Shown: positions 61,537 through 64,000 of the stretch, one piece after another
Layout: every line of letters begins with the position of its first letter
Position numbering within the stretch: the stretch's first letter is position 1
From: Alkalibacterium sp.
GTDB lineage: Bacteria; Bacillota; Bacilli; Lactobacillales; Carnobacteriaceae_A
Reading direction: 5' to 3'
DNA: 64,000 bases
NCBI GenBank assembly: GCA_020832185.1
Contig: JAFIFE010000006.1
Coordinates: 62,001-126,000 of the forward strand
The notes under the pieces: generated by a model
Databases searched by the model: none
The model's input: the letters and a program-made list of their open reading frames with translations, nothing else
Told to the model about the DNA's origin: nothing
Program-made: the position numbers and the translations under genes

Positions 61537-62997
61537 ATGAATACGATAAAAAACTGGGCGGACATTGCTTTGAGAGGAACATTAATCATCTTTCTCCCTC
61601 TTCTGCTGCTGCTTTACATTACATATAATCCTATTTTTACCATTGATTTAACTATTCACGGGGTGTTTATCTTTCTTTTTCTGGCTGGCTTCCTCAGGTG
61701 GCTGATTGATAAATACAGACACCAGCGCGTTGAAGAAGAGGTTCAAAGTTTTGACGGGTTGGCTGCTCTCATCGAACAAGGGAAATGGGAAGTAGTCGAG
61801 CATGGCCAAGATAAACTGGTGATCAGACCGACATTCGATGCCCCATTCAATTATGTCCTCAATGATAAAATAACCTTGCGCTATACATCCCGTATGGCAG
61901 TTATCGAAGGCCCTAAGTATTATATCAACATGCTGGCTAAAACTATACGTGGAGAAGAAATCAAGTGGATAAGAAGAGGGACCGCATTAGTAAAAGACGT
62001 GATTTTTATTTCTATAGTCGCCATGCCACTCCTTCTCGGTGGATCCAATGTGTTCTGGAGTTACAATGTGTACCGTCATAATGCAAGACCTGCTTCCGCC
62101 ATTGAAATAGAAAGACCAGAATCAGATGTAAGTGGAAATCGGCCGGAAAACAGTCTGAATCGTGGACAGGCAGTAGAAAACGAAACATTTATCTTTTATG
62201 TAGAGAATCAGCTGAATCTCGTCAGGACAAATAAGGCCTTTGAGAGTAAAGAGTATCTGATTCAAAAAGAAGGTGGCCATGGAATAGGGGATCTGAATAT
62301 AGTAGAAGACTGGCTGTACTTTACGGAAGGTGAAGTCCTTAAACGCATGCGTTTCGACGGGACAGAAGAGACCCCATTGTACGACTTGGGTTATCTGTTG
62401 AACATGCGAATCCAGGGAAACTGGATTTATTTTGAAAGCATGGAAGATGGCTTCAGCATCTATAAAATGGATCTCAATGGACAACACCTCGGAAAAGTAC
62501 TGGACGCTTCGGGAATAGGAATGACTATTCATGAAGACCGTCTCTTAGTGAGTCAAGAAGATAACGATCACCCACGAATCGAAAGTTATGACCTTGAGGG
62601 TGGAGACAGGCAGGACGTTCTTGATGTCTATGCGCATGATGTAATAGTCTGGGAGGATGCTTACTATTACATTGGTGAAGACTCCGCTCTTTACCGTAGT
62701 GAAAAAGGAGAAACAGCTGAGCCGCAGTTGCTGGTCAATGAAGAGGTTGCCTCATTTATACCTACTGATGAAAGCCTGATTTATACTCTTCTTTCAGAGG
62801 AAAACAGGTATTACAGCACGGGTCTTTATCAGGTGAACTTTGATGGGACCGGACAAGCATTGTTATCCGCCTCAAATGATGTGGGTGGCTTTTCAAGAAT
62901 TGGCGATTCTATCTTATTTTCTGCTCAAGATGGCTACGGCATGTATCAGGAAAAAATACTTGATTTGGACAGTGGACGTATTGACCTGCTGAAGTAA
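61537..62997 (+). CDS. Membrane protein with C-terminal propeller-like domain (DUF5050-like)
   Basis: Protein of 486 residues. Two N-terminal transmembrane helices (about 13-29 and 36-56) precede a cytosolic domain of about 90 residues (EEVQSFDGLAALIEQGKWEV), a third helix (about 150-170) and an outside domain (about 210-486). The outside part is made of repeated blades of the form WIYFESMEDGFSIYKMDLNG and WLYFTEGEVLKRMRFDGTE, which resemble DUF5050 propeller repeats. Function unknown. ACTGGAGGA precedes ATG. A paralogue follows in the same direction. Confidence 0.75.
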   Translation: MNTIKNWADIALRGTLIIFLPLLLLLYITYNPIFTIDLTIHGVFIFLFLAGFLRWLIDKYRHQRVEEEVQSFDGLAALIEQGKWEVVEHGQDKLVIRPTFDAPFNYVLNDKITLRYTSRMAVIEGPKYYINMLAKTIRGEEIKWIRRGTALVKDVIFISIVAMPLLLGGSNVFWSYNVYRHNARPASAIEIERPESDVSGNRPENSLNRGQAVENETFIFYVENQLNLVRTNKAFESKEYLIQKEGGHGIGDLNIVEDWLYFTEGEVLKRMRFDGTEETPLYDLGYLLNMRIQGNWIYFESMEDGFSIYKMDLNGQHLGKVLDASGIGMTIHEDRLLVSQEDNDHPRIESYDLEGGDRQDVLDVYAHDVIVWEDAYYYIGEDSALYRSEKGETAEPQLLVNEEVASFIPTDESLIYTLLSEENRYYSTGLYQVNFDGTGQALLSASNDVGGFSRIGDSILFSAQDGYGMYQEKILDLDSGRIDLLK

Positions 62998-63094
62998 AGA
63001 CAAGGACGACCCCGGATTTATTGAGTGGGAAACGCCTGGAGCTATCTATAAATAAAGTATGCTCGGCTTTTAAAAAGAAAAGAGGAACAGTCTA

Positions 63095-64000
63095 ATGAAT
63101 AAAAAACGGGACTATTTAACTATCGGCATACGCACGACCCTGATTATTTTTATCCCTACCATGCTGATGATGTCAGTCATCTATCAGCTCGTTTTTGGTT
63201 CCACGATCCGATTTGACTGGTTTACAGTGTTGATGACACTGACTTTCTTTCTGCAGCTGATGATCAAACGTTACCAGACTCACGTGCTGTACAGGGACGT
63301 CAGTAGTGTAAAGCACCTGGAACACAAACTGCTGGACAACAACTGGGAAGTGACCGACCGCAGAAGAGGCGGGTGGAGCGTAAAACCTGCTTTTGATCGT
63401 CCATTAAGCTTTATACTTAACGGGACAATCGATATACAGTATCTGAATCAGAGAGTCAGGATCGAAGGGCCTACTCTTTATGTGGAAGCTTTGGGAAAAG
63501 AACTGCTTGGGGAGAGCAATCATAACAAAGAATCGGTAAAAACAAAACTGATGATCCTCGTGTCTGCTTTTATCGTACTAATGCCTTTTATCAGCGAGAG
63601 CGGCATCCTCTGGGAAGTGAAAGTATTGATGCATAATGTTCAGGCCAGTGAGACCCCTCCACTGACGTTCATGAATAAGACTCAAAGAGGAAATTCAGTC
63701 GAAAACAGTACAACCGGTGGGTACGGTGTATCAGATGATGAGTATTTCTATCTCATCGAGTATCAGGACAGTTTGGCTAAAATCAACAGAACCACAAACG
63801 AAAAAGAGTACAATCTCCAGTATGCCCCTGACTACTGGCTGGGAGAACTAAACCTGGTAAACGACTGGTTGTATTATACGAATATCGAAAGTTTGAACCG
63901 TATTAAAATAGATGGAACGGATGAACAGGTCATTTATGACTTAGGGTACCTGTCTGACGTCCACATTGTTAAGGACTGGATCTATTTTATCAATGAAGCA
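63095..64000 (+). CDS. Paralogous membrane protein with propeller-like domain (partial)
   Basis: Frame open from ATG 63095, after AAGAGGAAC, to the window end (302 codons, no stop), so the C-terminus is missing. It has the same layout as the preceding gene: two N-terminal helices (about 9-27 and 37-53), a cytosolic domain (LLDNNWEVTDRRRGGWSVKP corresponds to the GKWEV region upstream), a third helix near 155 and blades such as WLYYTNIESLNRIKIDGTDE. The proteins are clearly related but well diverged, pointing to an old tandem duplication. Confidence 0.78.
   Translation, partial: MNKKRDYLTIGIRTTLIIFIPTMLMMSVIYQLVFGSTIRFDWFTVLMTLTFFLQLMIKRYQTHVLYRDVSSVKHLEHKLLDNNWEVTDRRRGGWSVKPAFDRPLSFILNGTIDIQYLNQRVRIEGPTLYVEALGKELLGESNHNKESVKTKLMILVSAFIVLMPFISESGILWEVKVLMHNVQASETPPLTFMNKTQRGNSVENSTTGGYGVSDDEYFYLIEYQDSLAKINRTTNEKEYNLQYAPDYWLGELNLVNDWLYYTNIESLNRIKIDGTDEQVIYDLGYLSDVHIVKDWIYFINEA

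Overview
The window looks like chromosomal DNA from a low-GC Gram-positive bacterium, most likely a non-sporulating member of the Lactobacillales. The evidence is: AGGAGG-type ribosome binding sites with ATG/GTG/TTG starts, intrinsic terminators after most genes, an Aerococcus-type L-lactate oxidase, Bce-type two-component/ABC modules, a tRNA-Trp T-box and a flotillin/NfeD pair. Many secreted proteins are strongly acidic, which would suit a halo- or alkaliphilic Carnobacteriaceae such as Alkalibacterium or Marinilactibacillus; that placement is inference. I see no rRNA, tRNA, CRISPR array, prophage or intact insertion sequence.

Layout. 0-3 kb: end of an ABC exporter operon, a DUF4385 protein, a lipoprotein and a small alpha/beta hydrolase. 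3-7.1 kb: DUF4336 protein, nitroreductase, and an orphan selenouridine pair (mnmH-selD). 7.3-12.7 kb: double-HTH MerR regulator with an ABC-2 exporter, NERD-HRDC protein, SDR oxidoreductase, RidA. 12.7-18.5 kb: YdeI-like protein, a second ABC exporter with a membrane-anchored SGNH hydrolase, oligoendopeptidase F and an ABM-family protein. 18.6-21.2 kb: HxlR regulator divergent from glutathione-dependent formaldehyde detoxification genes. 21.2-26 kb: a small membrane protein, DUF4015 glycosidase-like protein, DUF3221 lipoprotein, a small membrane protein and adenosine deaminase. 26.3-30.9 kb: Bce-type regulator/kinase/ABC module with an inverted-repeat operator. 31-38.7 kb: a two-gene membrane unit, methionine aminopeptidase, glycolipid-binding-like protein, PhzF protein, lipoprotein, phospholipase D-like protein and a first Na+/amino acid symporter. 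38.7-46.3 kb: a MerR regulator with a 19-bp-spacer promoter, a repeat-rich intergenic region, an L-lactate oxidase/LrgB/LrgA/LysR cluster and a MarR/dioxygenase/FMN reductase cluster. 46.6-54.3 kb: a second symporter, an acetate-type transporter, NfeD-flotillin, small membrane proteins, RDD protein and an ECF sigma/anti-sigma pair. 54.4-61.4 kb: a complete trpEGDCFBA operon. 61.5-64 kb: tandem paralogous membrane-anchored propeller-like proteins, the second cut by the window end.

The most unusual element is the trp leader (54385-54973). One consensus promoter is followed by a Trp-containing 33-codon reading frame whose Shine-Dalgarno can be sequestered by two downstream complementary copies, then a strong intrinsic terminator with a competing hairpin, and then a complete T-box with a UGG specifier and its own terminator. 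This suggests two attenuators in series. Other points of interest are an intergenic cluster of seven GTGACYAGTT-type repeats at 40.3-40.6 kb, L-lactate oxidase in the place cidC (pyruvate oxidase) occupies in cidABC, and divergent HxlR control of formaldehyde detoxification.

Start codons were chosen from ribosome binding site spacing; where this differs from the longest reading frame the entry says so.
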